A DNA stretch of 64,000 nucleotides from Pararobbsia alpina (GTDB taxonomy: Bacteria; Pseudomonadota; Gammaproteobacteria; Burkholderiales; Burkholderiaceae): positions 62,001 to 126,000 of the forward strand of contig NZ_CADIKM010000005.1 of NCBI RefSeq assembly GCF_902859895.1, read 5' to 3'. Of the stretch, positions 24,271 through 33,158 are shown piece by piece. Positions within the stretch are counted from its first letter, which is position 1, and each line of letters begins with the position of its first letter. Made by a program: the position numbers and the translations under genes. The notes beneath the pieces are model-generated. The model did not search any database. It was not told where the DNA came from and saw only the letters and a program-made list of their open reading frames with translations.

Positions 24271-25800
24271 TCAGACTACGAACGCAGCCACTGCCTGCTT
24301 GAGGTCCTTCGCCTGTTCGCTGAGCGAATGGGCGTTGGCAGCCGCCTGCTCGACGAGTGCGGCGTTTTGCTGGGTGGCTTCGTCCATCTGGGTGACCGCG
24401 CGGTTGACCTGCTCGATGCCGTTCGATTGTTCGCTCGATGCGGCGGCGATCTCGGCGAGCAGGTTATCGACACGCTTGACCGAGGCGAGCACATCGGCCA
24501 TGGTCTTGCCTGCTGACTGGGCCTGGTCGACGCCTGCCGTCACGCGGGTGACCGAACCGGTGATCAGGTCCTTGATCTCCTTGGCCGCGACCGACGAGCG
24601 CTGCGCGAGCGTGCGCACTTCGCCGGCGACGACCGCGAAGCCGCGGCCCTGTTCGCCCGCGCGCGCGGCCTCGACCGCGGCGTTCAAGGCCAGGATATTG
24701 GTCTGGAATGCGATGCCTTCGATCACGCCGATGATCTCGGAGATCTTGCCTGACGAAGACGCGATCTCGTTCATCGTGCCGACCATCGCTGTGACCGAAT
24801 CGCTGCTGCGTTGCGCGACGCTCGAGGTCCCCATCGCGAGCTGGCTTGCCTGTCGTGCATTGTCCGCATTCTGGCGCACGGTGCTTGCGAGTTCTTCCAT
24901 CGAAGACGCGGTTTCCTCGAGCGACGCCGCCTGTTGTTCGGTGCGTTGCGAGAGATCAGTATTGCCCGCGGCGATCTCGCCCGATGCGCCGTCGATCGTC
25001 GTCGAGGCGTTCTGAATCCGCGAGACGAGCGATGACAGGTTACCGATCGCGATGGCCAGCGCGCTCATGAGCTTGCCGACTTCATCATCCGAGTGCGCGC
25101 TCATGCGCGTGGTCAATTCGCCGCGCGCGAGCGCGCTTACCGCCTGCTCGGCCTCGAGAAGCGGCCGTGTGATCGAGCGCGAGATCCCTATCCCCAAGAA
25201 CAGGCCGATGAGCACGGCGAGTGCGCTCACCCCCGAGATGATGCTGATCCCCATCGTATAGGCCGCCTTGGCGCTCGCGGCCGATTTGTTGTTGAGCGTG
25301 ATCTGGAACGCGATCATGTCGTCGATCGCCTTGAAATAGCGGCGCTGGATCGGCAGGATGTCCTCCGTCAGCGCTGGCTTCGCCTGGTAGAGGCGGCCTT
25401 GTTCGATCAGCGGCGTGACCGCGTCGATCTTGGTGTCGTACTGGCGGCCGAGCGCAGCCATCTGGTCGAACAGACGGATACCTTCCGGTGACATGAGCGT
25501 TGCGCGGATCTGCTTGAGCCGGTTCGCGATCGCCGTGCGGGCCTTGCCGACAGCCGCCACGTCGATGTCGCCCGTGATCAGCGCATTGCGCATGTCAATC
25601 GCGACCGCGTTGATCTGATCTTGCGTTTGCTGGAGTTCGACGACCTTGACCACGCGGTCGTCGGTGATGATCGTGACGTCGTCGCGCAGGCGCGTCATCA
25701 TGACGAACGCCGAGACTGACACGACGGCGAGCAGGGCGAGGCAAATGCCGAATCCGGCACCGAGACGGGTACCGACCTTGAGGTTCTTGAGGGATTTCAT
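24271..25800 (-). CDS. Transmembrane methyl-accepting chemotaxis protein
   Basis: 509-residue chemoreceptor. It has a first membrane helix (about residues 12-34), a small four-helix-bundle periplasmic domain (about 35-185) and a second helix (about 190-212, [19 protein letters not shown]). A HAMP domain follows, then a long cytoplasmic signalling hairpin with the conserved tip [20 protein letters not shown]. There is no C-terminal NWETF-type pentapeptide for CheR/CheB docking. The start at 25798-25800 ([14 protein letters not shown]) matches the usual Burkholderia receptor start; an upstream GTG at 25818 is unlikely. A sigma-28-like promoter lies about 40 bases upstream. Ligand unknown. Confidence 0.93.
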   Translation of the reverse strand: MKSLKNLKVGTRLGAGFGICLALLAVVSVSAFVMMTRLRDDVTIITDDRVVKVVELQQTQDQINAVAIDMRNALITGDIDVAAVGKARTAIANRLKQIRATLMSPEGIRLFDQMAALGRQYDTKIDAVTPLIEQGRLYQAKPALTEDILPIQRRYFKAIDDMIAFQITLNNKSAASAKAAYTMGISIISGVSALAVLIGLFLGIGISRSITRPLLEAEQAVSALARGELTTRMSAHSDDEVGKLMSALAIAIGNLSSLVSRIQNASTTIDGASGEIAAGNTDLSQRTEQQAASLEETASSMEELASTVRQNADNARQASQLAMGTSSVAQRSSDSVTAMVGTMNEIASSSGKISEIIGVIEGIAFQTNILALNAAVEAARAGEQGRGFAVVAGEVRTLAQRSSVAAKEIKDLITGSVTRVTAGVDQAQSAGKTMADVLASVKRVDNLLAEIAAASSEQSNGIEQVNRAVTQMDEATQQNAALVEQAAANAHSLSEQAKDLKQAVAAFVV

Positions 25801-25842
25801 TTTAATATTTGGGCTCACGACACGGTAAAGGTCATGCCATGA

Positions 25843-25869
25843 CTAACGGCCGCTGTAAGGGAAAATTTA
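25843..25869 (-). promoter_or_regulatory. Sigma-28 (FliA)-like promoter of chemoreceptor gene
   Basis: On the minus strand TAAATTTT, 11 bases, GCCGTTAG. Against the enterobacterial FliA consensus TAAAGTTT-N11-GCCGATAA this matches 7 of 8 and 6 of 8 bases with the exact spacing. It is about 40 bases before the receptor ATG at 25800, which would place this gene under flagellar control. Confidence 0.6.
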
Positions 25870-26211
25870 GGGGCGACGCAAATGCCGAGTCGTTACTTTT
25901 CATATTCAGTATTTCCAAGAATTGTTCGATAGGGTCTCGCTCCGTCCGGACACCGCGTCAAGCTGAGCCACGTCCGGCAGTTCTTGTGCATCCATTGGGA
26001 ATAGATCGCCGCATCCGGTGGCAATCCGCTCTTTTTTGGGAACACGCCCGGCCCTCAAGCCGTGCTCGAGATTAGAAGCAAGAGCAAGACTCGGACCAGA
26101 GCGGGGGAAGAGGTCGAAGAGGGGTGGCACACCGGCGAATGCCGTACATGGCGAATCGGCGCGTGAATGCCGAAGCGGTGCGCGACAGGATTGGGGACGC
26201 GGAAATATCGC

Positions 26212-26237
26212 TTATCGTTTCAAGCCTGAAACGATAA
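26212..26237. repeat. Perfect inverted repeat, 11-base arms
   Basis: TTATCGTTTCA, spacer AGCC, TGAAACGATAA: a perfect palindrome with a 4-base centre. It is not followed by a T tract on either strand within 5 bases. It could be an operator for a dimeric regulator or a terminator hairpin. Confidence 0.8.
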
Positions 26238-26406
26238 AACTCGCGCGTTTTCGGAGTTTATTCATATCCGGTGCGCGCTGATTTGGTCTATCGAAAATAT
26301 TCAGGGCAGCAGCCAGGAGAATCTTCATCGGTCGCGCATGCGGGGCGATTTAATAACGCCCTACGACCTAGCTTGAAAGGCGAGCAAAACCGATCTGGCC
26401 GCGGGG

Positions 26407-26832
26407 CTATTGCGCCGCGCCGGCCGGCTGCGTGACGAAGCCGAGTTTCGACAGGCCGTTGGCCTGGGCTGCCGACATCACGTCGGCCACCGCTTCGTAG
26501 CGGACTGCGCGGTCCGCATAGAGATGAATCTCGGGCTGCGGCGTCTGCGTCGCGGCTGCCGCCATCGCGGCCTTGAGTTCGGCGGGGTTCATCTCCTTCT
26601 TGTTCCACCAGACACTGCCGTCCGCCTGCACACTCAGGTCGACGTGCTCGGGCTTGAGATCCTGAGGCTGGCTGACCGCCTGCGGTAGATTGACCTTGAC
26701 CGCGTGGTTGAGCACGGGAATCGTCACGAGGAACACGATCAACAGCACCAGCATGACGTCGACGAGCGGCGTCATATTGATCTCGGTCATCAGTGCGTCG
26801 TCGTCGTCCGACGAAAAGCTTGAGGCTGCCAT
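26407..26832 (-). CDS. exbD: Biopolymer transport protein ExbD
   Basis: 141-residue subunit of the TonB energiser. One N-terminal membrane helix (about residues 22-42) begins with the conserved MTEINMTPLVDVMLVLLIVF block, whose Asp in PLVDV is the proton-path residue. The rest is a periplasmic domain. Start ATG at 26830-26832; the longer frame upstream is a shadow of exbB's end. It follows exbB by 25 bases and completes tonB-exbB-exbD. Confidence 0.92.
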   Translation of the reverse strand: MAASSFSSDDDDALMTEINMTPLVDVMLVLLIVFLVTIPVLNHAVKVNLPQAVSQPQDLKPEHVDLSVQADGSVWWNKKEMNPAELKAAMAAAATQTPQPEIHLYADRAVRYEAVADVMSAAQANGLSKLGFVTQPAGAAQ

Positions 26833-26857
26833 GATTGTCTGTCTCGTTTGCCGGAGC

Positions 26858-27703
26858 CTAATGAGTCGCGGATGTTGCGGATGTCGCCGACGTTCCAGAC
26901 GTTCCGCTCGTGGCCTGCTTCGCCGCGGACACACCGCGCTTCGCGCCGTGCGCGCCCATGCCGCCTGCGCCGGCCGGCTTGCCGATGCCCAAGTTCAGCC
27001 CGAGATTCCCGCTGACGCCGAAGTTCTCGCTGCCGACATGGCCGCCCGTGACGAGCAGCGCGTGCAGGGCATGCGCAAAGCGATTGAGTCGCGTGACAAA
27101 ACTCTTGTTGCCGCGCGTCAGCATGTTGTAGCCGAGCACGGCGGGGATCGCGACGAACAGGCCGAAAGCCGTCATGATCAGCGCCTCGCCGACCGGACCG
27201 GCAACCTTGTCGAGCGACGCTTGTCCGCTCGCGCCGATCGACAGCAGCGCGTGGTAGATGCCCCAGACCGTGCCGAACAGCCCGACGAACGGCGCGACGC
27301 TGCCGATCGAGCCGACCACCGCGAGGCCGCCTTGTAGTCGCGCGATCGTGTCGTCGATCGAATTCTTGAGCGCCCGCGTGACCCATTCGCTGATATCGTG
27401 GCGGTCGCGCAACTGCGGTGCGCTGGCCGCGTGATGTACCGCCGCGTCGTGGCCGCTCGAGGCCAGCGCTGCATACGGATTGTTCGGCACGCTGTCCAGC
27501 GCCTGCAGGCCGCTCGTGTAGTCGCTCGCATTCCAGAACTGCGCTTCGGTGCGCTGCGTGATCCGCTGCACGCGCCAGAGCTGGACCAGCTTCAGCACGA
27601 TGACCGTCCACGAGATGATCGACATCGCGGCCAGCAGGATGCCAATGGCGTGCGTCACGATGTCACCCTCAGCCCAGACATGGGCGATTCCATACGATTG
27701 CAT
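26858..27703 (-). CDS. exbB: MotA/TolQ/ExbB proton channel protein ExbB
   Basis: 281-residue inner-membrane protein of the TonB complex. Three membrane helices: about residues 14-42, 126-152 (GSIGSVAPFVGLFGTVWGIY) and 170-196 (GEALIMTAFGLFVAIPAV). It uses the proton gradient with ExbD to drive TonB. The C-terminal tail is Gly/Ala/Ser/Thr-rich and ends in a short repeat (TSGTSGTSATSATSATH), longer than in E. coli ExbB. It lies 45 bases after tonB on the same strand. Confidence 0.92.
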   Translation of the reverse strand: MQSYGIAHVWAEGDIVTHAIGILLAAMSIISWTVIVLKLVQLWRVQRITQRTEAQFWNASDYTSGLQALDSVPNNPYAALASSGHDAAVHHAASAPQLRDRHDISEWVTRALKNSIDDTIARLQGGLAVVGSIGSVAPFVGLFGTVWGIYHALLSIGASGQASLDKVAGPVGEALIMTAFGLFVAIPAVLGYNMLTRGNKSFVTRLNRFAHALHALLVTGGHVGSENFGVSGNLGLNLGIGKPAGAGGMGAHGAKRGVSAAKQATSGTSGTSATSATSATH

Positions 27704-27748
27704 CGGTGCTCCAGATAGAAAATCAGTTGAATCGAAACAGGTTCAGTT

Positions 27749-28558
27749 TCAGTCCTGCAGATGGAAGGCGAACGGAAGCAGCGCGGTCGCGACGACCGGG
27801 GTGCCGTTCTCGACGTAAGGCTGGCAACTGCGCGCGCGCGCGGCCTGCAGCGCGGCGTCGTCGAGGCGCGGGAAGCCGCTGCTCGTGCGCAAGCTCGCGG
27901 AACGGACCACGCCCTGCGTGTCGACGGTGATCGCGATGACCGCCGTGCCGGTTTCGCCACGCCGTTTCGAAAGCATCGGATAGGCGGGTGCTTCGCCGTC
28001 GCAGGTGAGATGCGCCACGCTGAGCGGCGCGCCAGTACTTGCGTGACTCGGCGCCGTGCTTGGCGCGGCCGCGGCGTCGGGCTTGGCCTCGGCCGGCGCG
28101 GGCGCAGCCGGTGCAGCGGGTGGTGCGGCGACCGTCGTCGGCGCGGGAGCCTGAGTGGCGAGCACGGGGCTTGGCGGCACGACGGGCTGCGGGCGCGGCG
28201 TCACATGCTTGACGACGGGTTTGGGCGTGAACTTCGGTACGGGTTTCGGATCGGGGGGCGCCACCGGGACCCGGGCAGGCGGGGCGGGCGGCGCGATCAG
28301 CGCGATGGTCAGTTCGGGCACAGCCACCGGCGGTTGCGGCGGCCGGTCGACCAGCCTGAGCACGGCGATGCCGGCAACGATATGCAGCCCGACGACGAGC
28401 GCCGCCGGCACCGACCAGCGCTTCGCGAACTGCGCGCGCGTTTCGCGCGTGGCAATGTGCCTCAACACGGCGACGGCGGCCGGCGATGCAGTCCAGAGTG
28501 CGGTGGGCTGCGTTGCACCGGTTAATTCGAAACTCGGATGGCGAAACGTCAGATGCAC
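27749..28558 (-). CDS. tonB: TonB energy-transducing protein
   Basis: Periplasm-spanning TonB. It has a membrane anchor (WSVPAALVVGLHIVAGIAVL), a Pro/Ala/Lys-rich rigid linker (PPDPKPVPKFTPKPVVKHV onward) and the C-terminal TonB domain (YPMLSKRRGETGTAVIAITV, then SGFPRLDDAALQAAR). It energises outer-membrane receptors for siderophores and similar ligands. The frame is open upstream to GTG 28741 with an ATG at 28684. However, a Fur-box-like site overlaps that ATG, and the intervening residues are Arg-rich and atypical. GTG 28556-28558 (reading VHLTFRHPSFEL), with TGGA about 9 bases upstream, is preferred and gives 269 residues. The start is uncertain. Confidence 0.82.
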   Translation of the reverse strand: MHLTFRHPSFELTGATQPTALWTASPAAVAVLRHIATRETRAQFAKRWSVPAALVVGLHIVAGIAVLRLVDRPPQPPVAVPELTIALIAPPAPPARVPVAPPDPKPVPKFTPKPVVKHVTPRPQPVVPPSPVLATQAPAPTTVAAPPAAPAAPAPAEAKPDAAAAPSTAPSHASTGAPLSVAHLTCDGEAPAYPMLSKRRGETGTAVIAITVDTQGVVRSASLRTSSGFPRLDDAALQAARARSCQPYVENGTPVVATALLPFAFHLQD

Positions 28559-28975
28559 GACATCGGTCCAGGCAGGCGTCCACCCACGCAGGGCACGCCG
28601 GACTGCGCGCTTCCTTTGTAAGGGACGATTAAGGAATGGACGAGAGCATGCCTCAACTCGGTATTGAATGCAAACAATTCTCATTTGATGATCAGGGTTT
28701 TCTACGTTCCGATCTCGGGTTGACCCTGTTGCGAAAATCACGTTGAGGCGCTGCGATTTTTCGCAGGCATCGATGCCCCGCGCGCGCGGCGGTAAGATTA
28801 GCCGCGGCGCGTGCAGGGCTTCGATGCTTGGCTGGCGGCGTCTCGACGGCCGGCGGGAGAGGATAGTTCTGAGCTCGGCGCTGCGTGTTTCTCAGGAAGC
28901 CCAGCATGTCGTTGCGCACCCACACTAATTGGAGACAGGCCCCGCCACCGGCGGGATCGTGTCGGAGGAGACGAA
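28559..28975. other. Divergent intergenic region, tonB / sugar operon
   Basis: About 415 bases between the divergently read tonB and epimerase genes. It holds the Fur-box-like element at 28667-28685 and the ribosome site of the epimerase (GGAGGAG at 28964-28970). If the longer tonB start were correct, part of this would be coding. No promoter for the sugar operon was confidently identified. Confidence 0.5.
28667..28685 (-). promoter_or_regulatory. Fur-box-like operator of tonB-exbBD
   Basis: On the minus strand AATGAGAATTGTTTGCATT, a 19-base imperfect palindrome in which 6 of 9 arm positions match, close to known Fur boxes of the AATGAGAAT type. It lies upstream of the preferred tonB start, so iron-dependent repression of tonB-exbB-exbD is likely. 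Confidence 0.55.
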
Positions 28976-30034
28976 GTGGCATTGAAAACGATCAAGGGTC
29001 CGGCCATTTTCCTGGCTCAGTTCGCCGGCGACGAAGCACCGTTCAATTCGCTCGACGAGATCGGCAAATGGGCCGCGAGACTCGGCTACAAGGGCGTCCA
29101 GCTGCCGAGCTGGGACGGCCGGCTGTTCGACCTCAAGCAGGCGGCCGAGAGCCAGACCTACGCGGACGAAGTCAAGGGCAAGCTGGCCTCGCACGGTCTG
29201 GAGATCACGGAGCTGTCGACCCATCTGCAGGGCCAGCTTGTCGCGGTGCACCCCGCCTATGACGATGCCTTCGACGGGTTCGCGCCCGAGTCGGTCCGCA
29301 GGAATCCCGCGGCACGCCAGCAGTGGGCGGTCCAGCAGCTCAAGTATGCGGCGCAGGCCAGCCGGCGTCTCGGCCTGAGCGCGCACGCGAGCTTCTCGGG
29401 CGCGCTGGCCTGGCCGTACGTCTATCCGTGGCCGCAGCGTCCGGCGGGCCTGGTCGAGGCCGCGTTCGACGAACTCGCCAAACGCTGGAAGCCGATTCTC
29501 GATGTGTTCGATGAAGCGGGCGTCGACATCTGCTATGAGATCCACCCGGGCGAAGACCTCCACGACGGCGTGAGCTACGAGATGTTCCTCGAGCGCGTGG
29601 GCGACCATCCGCGCGCGCGGCTGCTCTACGATCCGAGCCATTTCGTGCTTCAGCAGCTCGACTATCTCGACTACGTCGATATCTATCACGAGCGCATCGG
29701 CATTTTTCACGTCAAGGATGCCGAGTTCCGGCCGACCGGCCGGCAGGGCGTCTACGGCGGTTATCAGGGCTGGGTCGATCGGGCCGGCCGGTTCCGCTCG
29801 CTCGGTGACGGCCAGGTCGATTTCCCCGCGCTGTTCTCGAAGTTCGCGCAATACGGCTTCGAGGGCTGGGCCGTGCTCGAGTGGGAGTGCGCACTCAAGC
29901 ATCCGGAAGACGGCGCAGCCGAAGGCGCGCGCTTCATCGCCGACCATATCATCCGGGTAGCGGAACGCGCGTTTGACGATTTCGCGGCTTCGGGCGTCGA
30001 CGACGCGGCGAACCGGCGCATGCTCGGAATCTGA
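28976..30034 (+). CDS. TIM-barrel sugar isomerase/epimerase (AP endonuclease 2-like)
   Basis: 352-residue xylose-isomerase-like TIM barrel. Metal-site residues are visible in the usual places: CYEIHPGEDLHDG (Glu), YDPSHFVLQQLD (Asp/His), FHVKDAEF (His) and VLEWECA (Glu). The start is GTG at 28976-28978 with GGAGGAG 5 bases upstream; an open frame further back to 28811 has no ribosome site. It is the first gene of a sugar operon with a Gfo/Idh/MocA dehydrogenase and a CUT2 ABC transporter. Such pairs act on keto-sugars or inositols; the substrate is not determinable from sequence alone. Confidence 0.85.
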   Translation: MALKTIKGPAIFLAQFAGDEAPFNSLDEIGKWAARLGYKGVQLPSWDGRLFDLKQAAESQTYADEVKGKLASHGLEITELSTHLQGQLVAVHPAYDDAFDGFAPESVRRNPAARQQWAVQQLKYAAQASRRLGLSAHASFSGALAWPYVYPWPQRPAGLVEAAFDELAKRWKPILDVFDEAGVDICYEIHPGEDLHDGVSYEMFLERVGDHPRARLLYDPSHFVLQQLDYLDYVDIYHERIGIFHVKDAEFRPTGRQGVYGGYQGWVDRAGRFRSLGDGQVDFPALFSKFAQYGFEGWAVLEWECALKHPEDGAAEGARFIADHIIRVAERAFDDFAASGVDDAANRRMLGI

Positions 30035-30203
30035 CTAAGCGGGGCGAATCCCGCATCGCGAGTGCGCGAAGCATGAGCGCGCGGATTTGTGTAACGGATT
30101 CGCGTACGCTTGCTCCTTGCGGCTCGCTGCGCGCTTACCCCTATTGGCGGCCGAGCGCGCGGGACGCTACAACATCAAACATCCCATCAGGGAAGGAGTG
30201 TTC

Positions 30204-31412
30204 ATGGCAATTGAAGCAAGCGGCGCCGGTACGCGCGGCCGCAGGATCCGGCTTGGTATGGTCGGCGGCGGGGAGGGAGCATTCATTGGGGCGGTGCACC
30301 GGATCGCGGCCCGCCTCGACGACGAGTATGAACTGGTGGCCGGCGCGCTCTCGTCGACACCTGAGAAGGCCAAGGCTTCGGGGCTCGCGCTCGGGCTCGA
30401 TCCCGAGCGCACCTATGCCGACTTCGCGGCCATGGCCAAGGCAGAGAGCCAGCGTGAGGACGGCATCGAGGCGGTCGCGATCGTGACCCCGAACCACGTG
30501 CACGCGGCGGCTGCCGAAGCATTCCTGAAAGCGGGTATCCATGTGATCTGCGACAAGCCGCTGACCACGACACTCGCGGATGCGAAGAAGCTCAAGAAGC
30601 TCGTGGAATCGAGCGGGCTCGTGTTCGGTGTCACGCACAACTACACGGGCTATCCGATGGTGCGCCATGCGCGCGAGCTGATCCGGCGCGGCCAGCTCGG
30701 CGATATCCGTGTCGTGCAGGTTCAGTACGCGCAGGACTGGCTCACCGAATCGCTCGAGGCTTCGGGCCAGAAGCAGGCTGAGTGGCGTGTCGATCCGAAA
30801 CGCTCGGGTGCCGGCGGCTGCATCGGCGACATCGGTACGCATGCATTCAATCTTGCCGATTTCATCACCGGCCTCGAGGTCGAGTCGCTGCTCGCGGACC
30901 TCAGCGCCTTCGTGCCGGGCCGCAAGCTCGACGACAACACGCAGATCCTGCTGCGCTACAAGAGCGGCGCGCGCGGCATGCTCTGGGCGAGCCAGGTTGC
31001 GCCGGGCAATGAGAACAATCTGTCGATTCGCGTGTACGGCAGCAAGGCCGGCATCGAGTGGCGCCAGGAAGAGCCGAACCACCTGTTGTATACGCCGTTC
31101 GGCCAGCCGCCCCAGATCATCGGGCGGGGCGCCGGCGCGGCGCTGCCGCCGGCCGCGCGCGTTTCGCGGGTACCGGCGGGTCATCCGGAAGGGTATCTCG
31201 AAGGATTCGCGAATATCTACACCGAGATCGCCCGCGCGATTCGTGCGCACCGCGGTGACGATTCGGGTGGGAAGCGTGGCAAGGGCAAGAAGGCGCCCCG
31301 GCTCGACCCCGCCGTGACCTTCCCGACGGTCGACGACGGCCTGAAGGGTGTCGCGTTTATCGAGGCGGCGGTCAAGTCGTCCGGCAAGGGTGGCACCTGG
31401 GTGAAGCTGTAG
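30204..31412 (+). CDS. Gfo/Idh/MocA-family sugar dehydrogenase
   Basis: 402-residue NAD(P)-dependent oxidoreductase. The Rossmann motif is GMVGGGEGAFIG near residues 18-29, and Lys118 in CDKPLTTT is the family's catalytic lysine. GGCIGDIGTHAFNLADF further on contains the expected Asp and His of the active site. A Gly/Lys/Arg-rich stretch (GGKRGKGKK) interrupts the C-terminal part. Start ATG 30204 follows GGAAGGAGTGTTC. It is 169 bases from the epimerase and 189 bases from the ABC ATPase gene; likely partners in one catabolic route. Substrate unknown. Confidence 0.86.
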   Translation: MAIEASGAGTRGRRIRLGMVGGGEGAFIGAVHRIAARLDDEYELVAGALSSTPEKAKASGLALGLDPERTYADFAAMAKAESQREDGIEAVAIVTPNHVHAAAAEAFLKAGIHVICDKPLTTTLADAKKLKKLVESSGLVFGVTHNYTGYPMVRHARELIRRGQLGDIRVVQVQYAQDWLTESLEASGQKQAEWRVDPKRSGAGGCIGDIGTHAFNLADFITGLEVESLLADLSAFVPGRKLDDNTQILLRYKSGARGMLWASQVAPGNENNLSIRVYGSKAGIEWRQEEPNHLLYTPFGQPPQIIGRGAGAALPPAARVSRVPAGHPEGYLEGFANIYTEIARAIRAHRGDDSGGKRGKGKKAPRLDPAVTFPTVDDGLKGVAFIEAAVKSSGKGGTWVKL

Positions 31413-31601
31413 CAGCTTGAAAGCTGCCCGCGCGGCCGGCTCGCGCGCGGGCAGAGGTTTGGTTGTGTTTGCGCAAGCCGGCCCAATGGCACGGAGTAGC
31501 CGTAGGAGTAGCGAAACCCACCGCACTGAGTAGCACAACTGAAAGCGACGTCAAGGACGGTTCCCAACCGTCGACGAGCCTCGCACGCGAGCGGAGACAC
31601 G

Positions 31602-33158
31602 ATGGGCGACCTTGATTCCCCGGTGGCGATTTCCCCGGCCGCGACGGCCGAGGCGCTGTTTCGCGCCGAGGGCATTGCCAAGTCGTTCGGACCCGTGACG
31701 GTGCTGCGGGATATCGACCTCGCAGTCCGCGCTGGCGAAGTCCATGCGGTGCTCGGCGAAAACGGCGCCGGCAAGTCGACGCTGATGCGCATCCTCTCGG
31801 GCCATTACCAACCCGATGCCGGCGCGATCTGGCTCGACGGCAAGCCGATCGTGTTTCGCACGCCCGTCGAGGCCGAGCAGCATGGCGTCGTGCTGATTCA
31901 TCAGGAAATCCTGCTCGCCGAAAGCCTGACCGTTGCGCAAAGCTTGTTTCTGGGCCGCGAGATGCGGCGCGGTCCTTTTGTCGACGATCGCCGGATGCGC
32001 GGTATCACCGCCGCGCAGCTCGATGAACTTGGCTGCCGCGCGTCGCCGGATGCACGCGTGCGCGACCTGCCGATTGCCGACCGCGCACTGGTCCAGATCG
32101 CGCGCGCCTTGCTCGAGCCGCACCGCGTCGTGATCTTCGACGAACCGACGGCGGTGTTCACGCCGCACGAGGCACAGGCTCTGTTCGCGATCATCGCGAA
32201 GCTCAAGCGCGCGGGCACGGCCGTGCTCTATATCTCGCACCGTCTCAACGAAATCGAACAGATCGCGGATGTCGTCACGGTGCTGCGCGACGGCCGCCAC
32301 GTCGCGACGCGACCGGCTGCGGGCCTCAGCCAGCTCGACATGGCGAGGCTCATGGTCGGCCGCGACATGTCGACACTCTATCCGCCCAAGCCACCACTGC
32401 CGGCGGCGCAGGCGCCCCATGTGCTCGAGGTCTCCGACATCGTCGTGCCGGGGCATGTCGAGCAGGCCTCGTTCACGCTGCGCCAGGGCGAGGTGCTCGG
32501 TTTCGCCGGCCTGATCGGAGCCGGCCGCACCGAATTGTTCGAAGGGCTGCTTGCGCTGCGCCCCTCGCGGGTCGGCGAACTCAAGATCGCTGGCAAACGC
32601 TGCCACTTCTCCGACGCGCGCGATGCATTCGATGCGGGTCTCGCCTATCTGACCGAAGACCGCAAGGGCAAGGGCCTGATGCTGAACCAGCAGCTCGTGC
32701 CGAACTTGACCCTGGCGGCGCTCGACGACTTTTGCAGCGGGCCGCTGATCGATCGCGCCAAGGAACAGCAGGGCTTTACCGAGTCACAAGGCCGCTTCGA
32801 TATCCGCGCGGGACGGCGCGACTTGCTTGCGCGCCAGCTGTCGGGTGGCAACCAGCAAAAACTGATGCTCGCGAAGATGTTGCTGCTCTCGCCGTCGATC
32901 GTCGTGATCGACGAGCCGACGCGCGGCATCGACATCGGCACCAAGAGCCAGATCTACGCCTTTATTGCCGGGATCGCCGCGAGCGGCAAGGCGTGCATCG
33001 TCATTTCATCGGAAATGCAGGAACTGATCGGGCTGTGCCACCGGATCCTCGTGATGCGGGCCGGCCGGATCGTGGGCGAAGTCTCGGGAGACGACATGAC
33101 AGAGGATCGAATCGTGGTGTATGCAACGGGAGCCGCGCAGGACGAGGCGGTGCAATGA
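31602..33158 (+). CDS. CUT2 sugar ABC transporter ATP-binding protein
   Basis: 518-residue tandem ATPase of the RbsA/XylG/AraG class. First domain: Walker A GENGAGKST at residues 52-60 and Walker B VIFDEPTAV. Second domain: the degenerate Walker A GLIGAGRTE, signature LSGGNQQK at 413-420, and Walker B VVIDEPTRGID. The divergent second P-loop is normal for this family. Start ATG 31602. It overlaps the permease by four bases (ATGA at 33155-33158). It energises uptake of the sugar handled by the upstream epimerase and dehydrogenase. Confidence 0.93.
   Translation: MGDLDSPVAISPAATAEALFRAEGIAKSFGPVTVLRDIDLAVRAGEVHAVLGENGAGKSTLMRILSGHYQPDAGAIWLDGKPIVFRTPVEAEQHGVVLIHQEILLAESLTVAQSLFLGREMRRGPFVDDRRMRGITAAQLDELGCRASPDARVRDLPIADRALVQIARALLEPHRVVIFDEPTAVFTPHEAQALFAIIAKLKRAGTAVLYISHRLNEIEQIADVVTVLRDGRHVATRPAAGLSQLDMARLMVGRDMSTLYPPKPPLPAAQAPHVLEVSDIVVPGHVEQASFTLRQGEVLGFAGLIGAGRTELFEGLLALRPSRVGELKIAGKRCHFSDARDAFDAGLAYLTEDRKGKGLMLNQQLVPNLTLAALDDFCSGPLIDRAKEQQGFTESQGRFDIRAGRRDLLARQLSGGNQQKLMLAKMLLLSPSIVVIDEPTRGIDIGTKSQIYAFIAGIAASGKACIVISSEMQELIGLCHRILVMRAGRIVGEVSGDDMTEDRIVVYATGAAQDEAVQ

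Larger units (their letters stand above)
25801..26406. other. Gene-free, A+T-richer intergenic region
   Basis: About 600 bases between the 3' end of exbD and the start of the chemoreceptor gene, both on the minus strand. It is visibly richer in A+T than its flanks. It contains the sigma-28-like promoter, a perfect 11-base palindrome at 26212-26237 and a small hairpin GGGCG/CGCCC near 26344-26361 that may end the exbD transcript. No open frame here looks coding. Confidence 0.55.

Noticed and set aside
28811..28975. Upstream extension of the TIM-barrel gene
   Set aside because: The GTG at 28976 has an excellent GGAGGAG; the upstream residues do not resemble the family.
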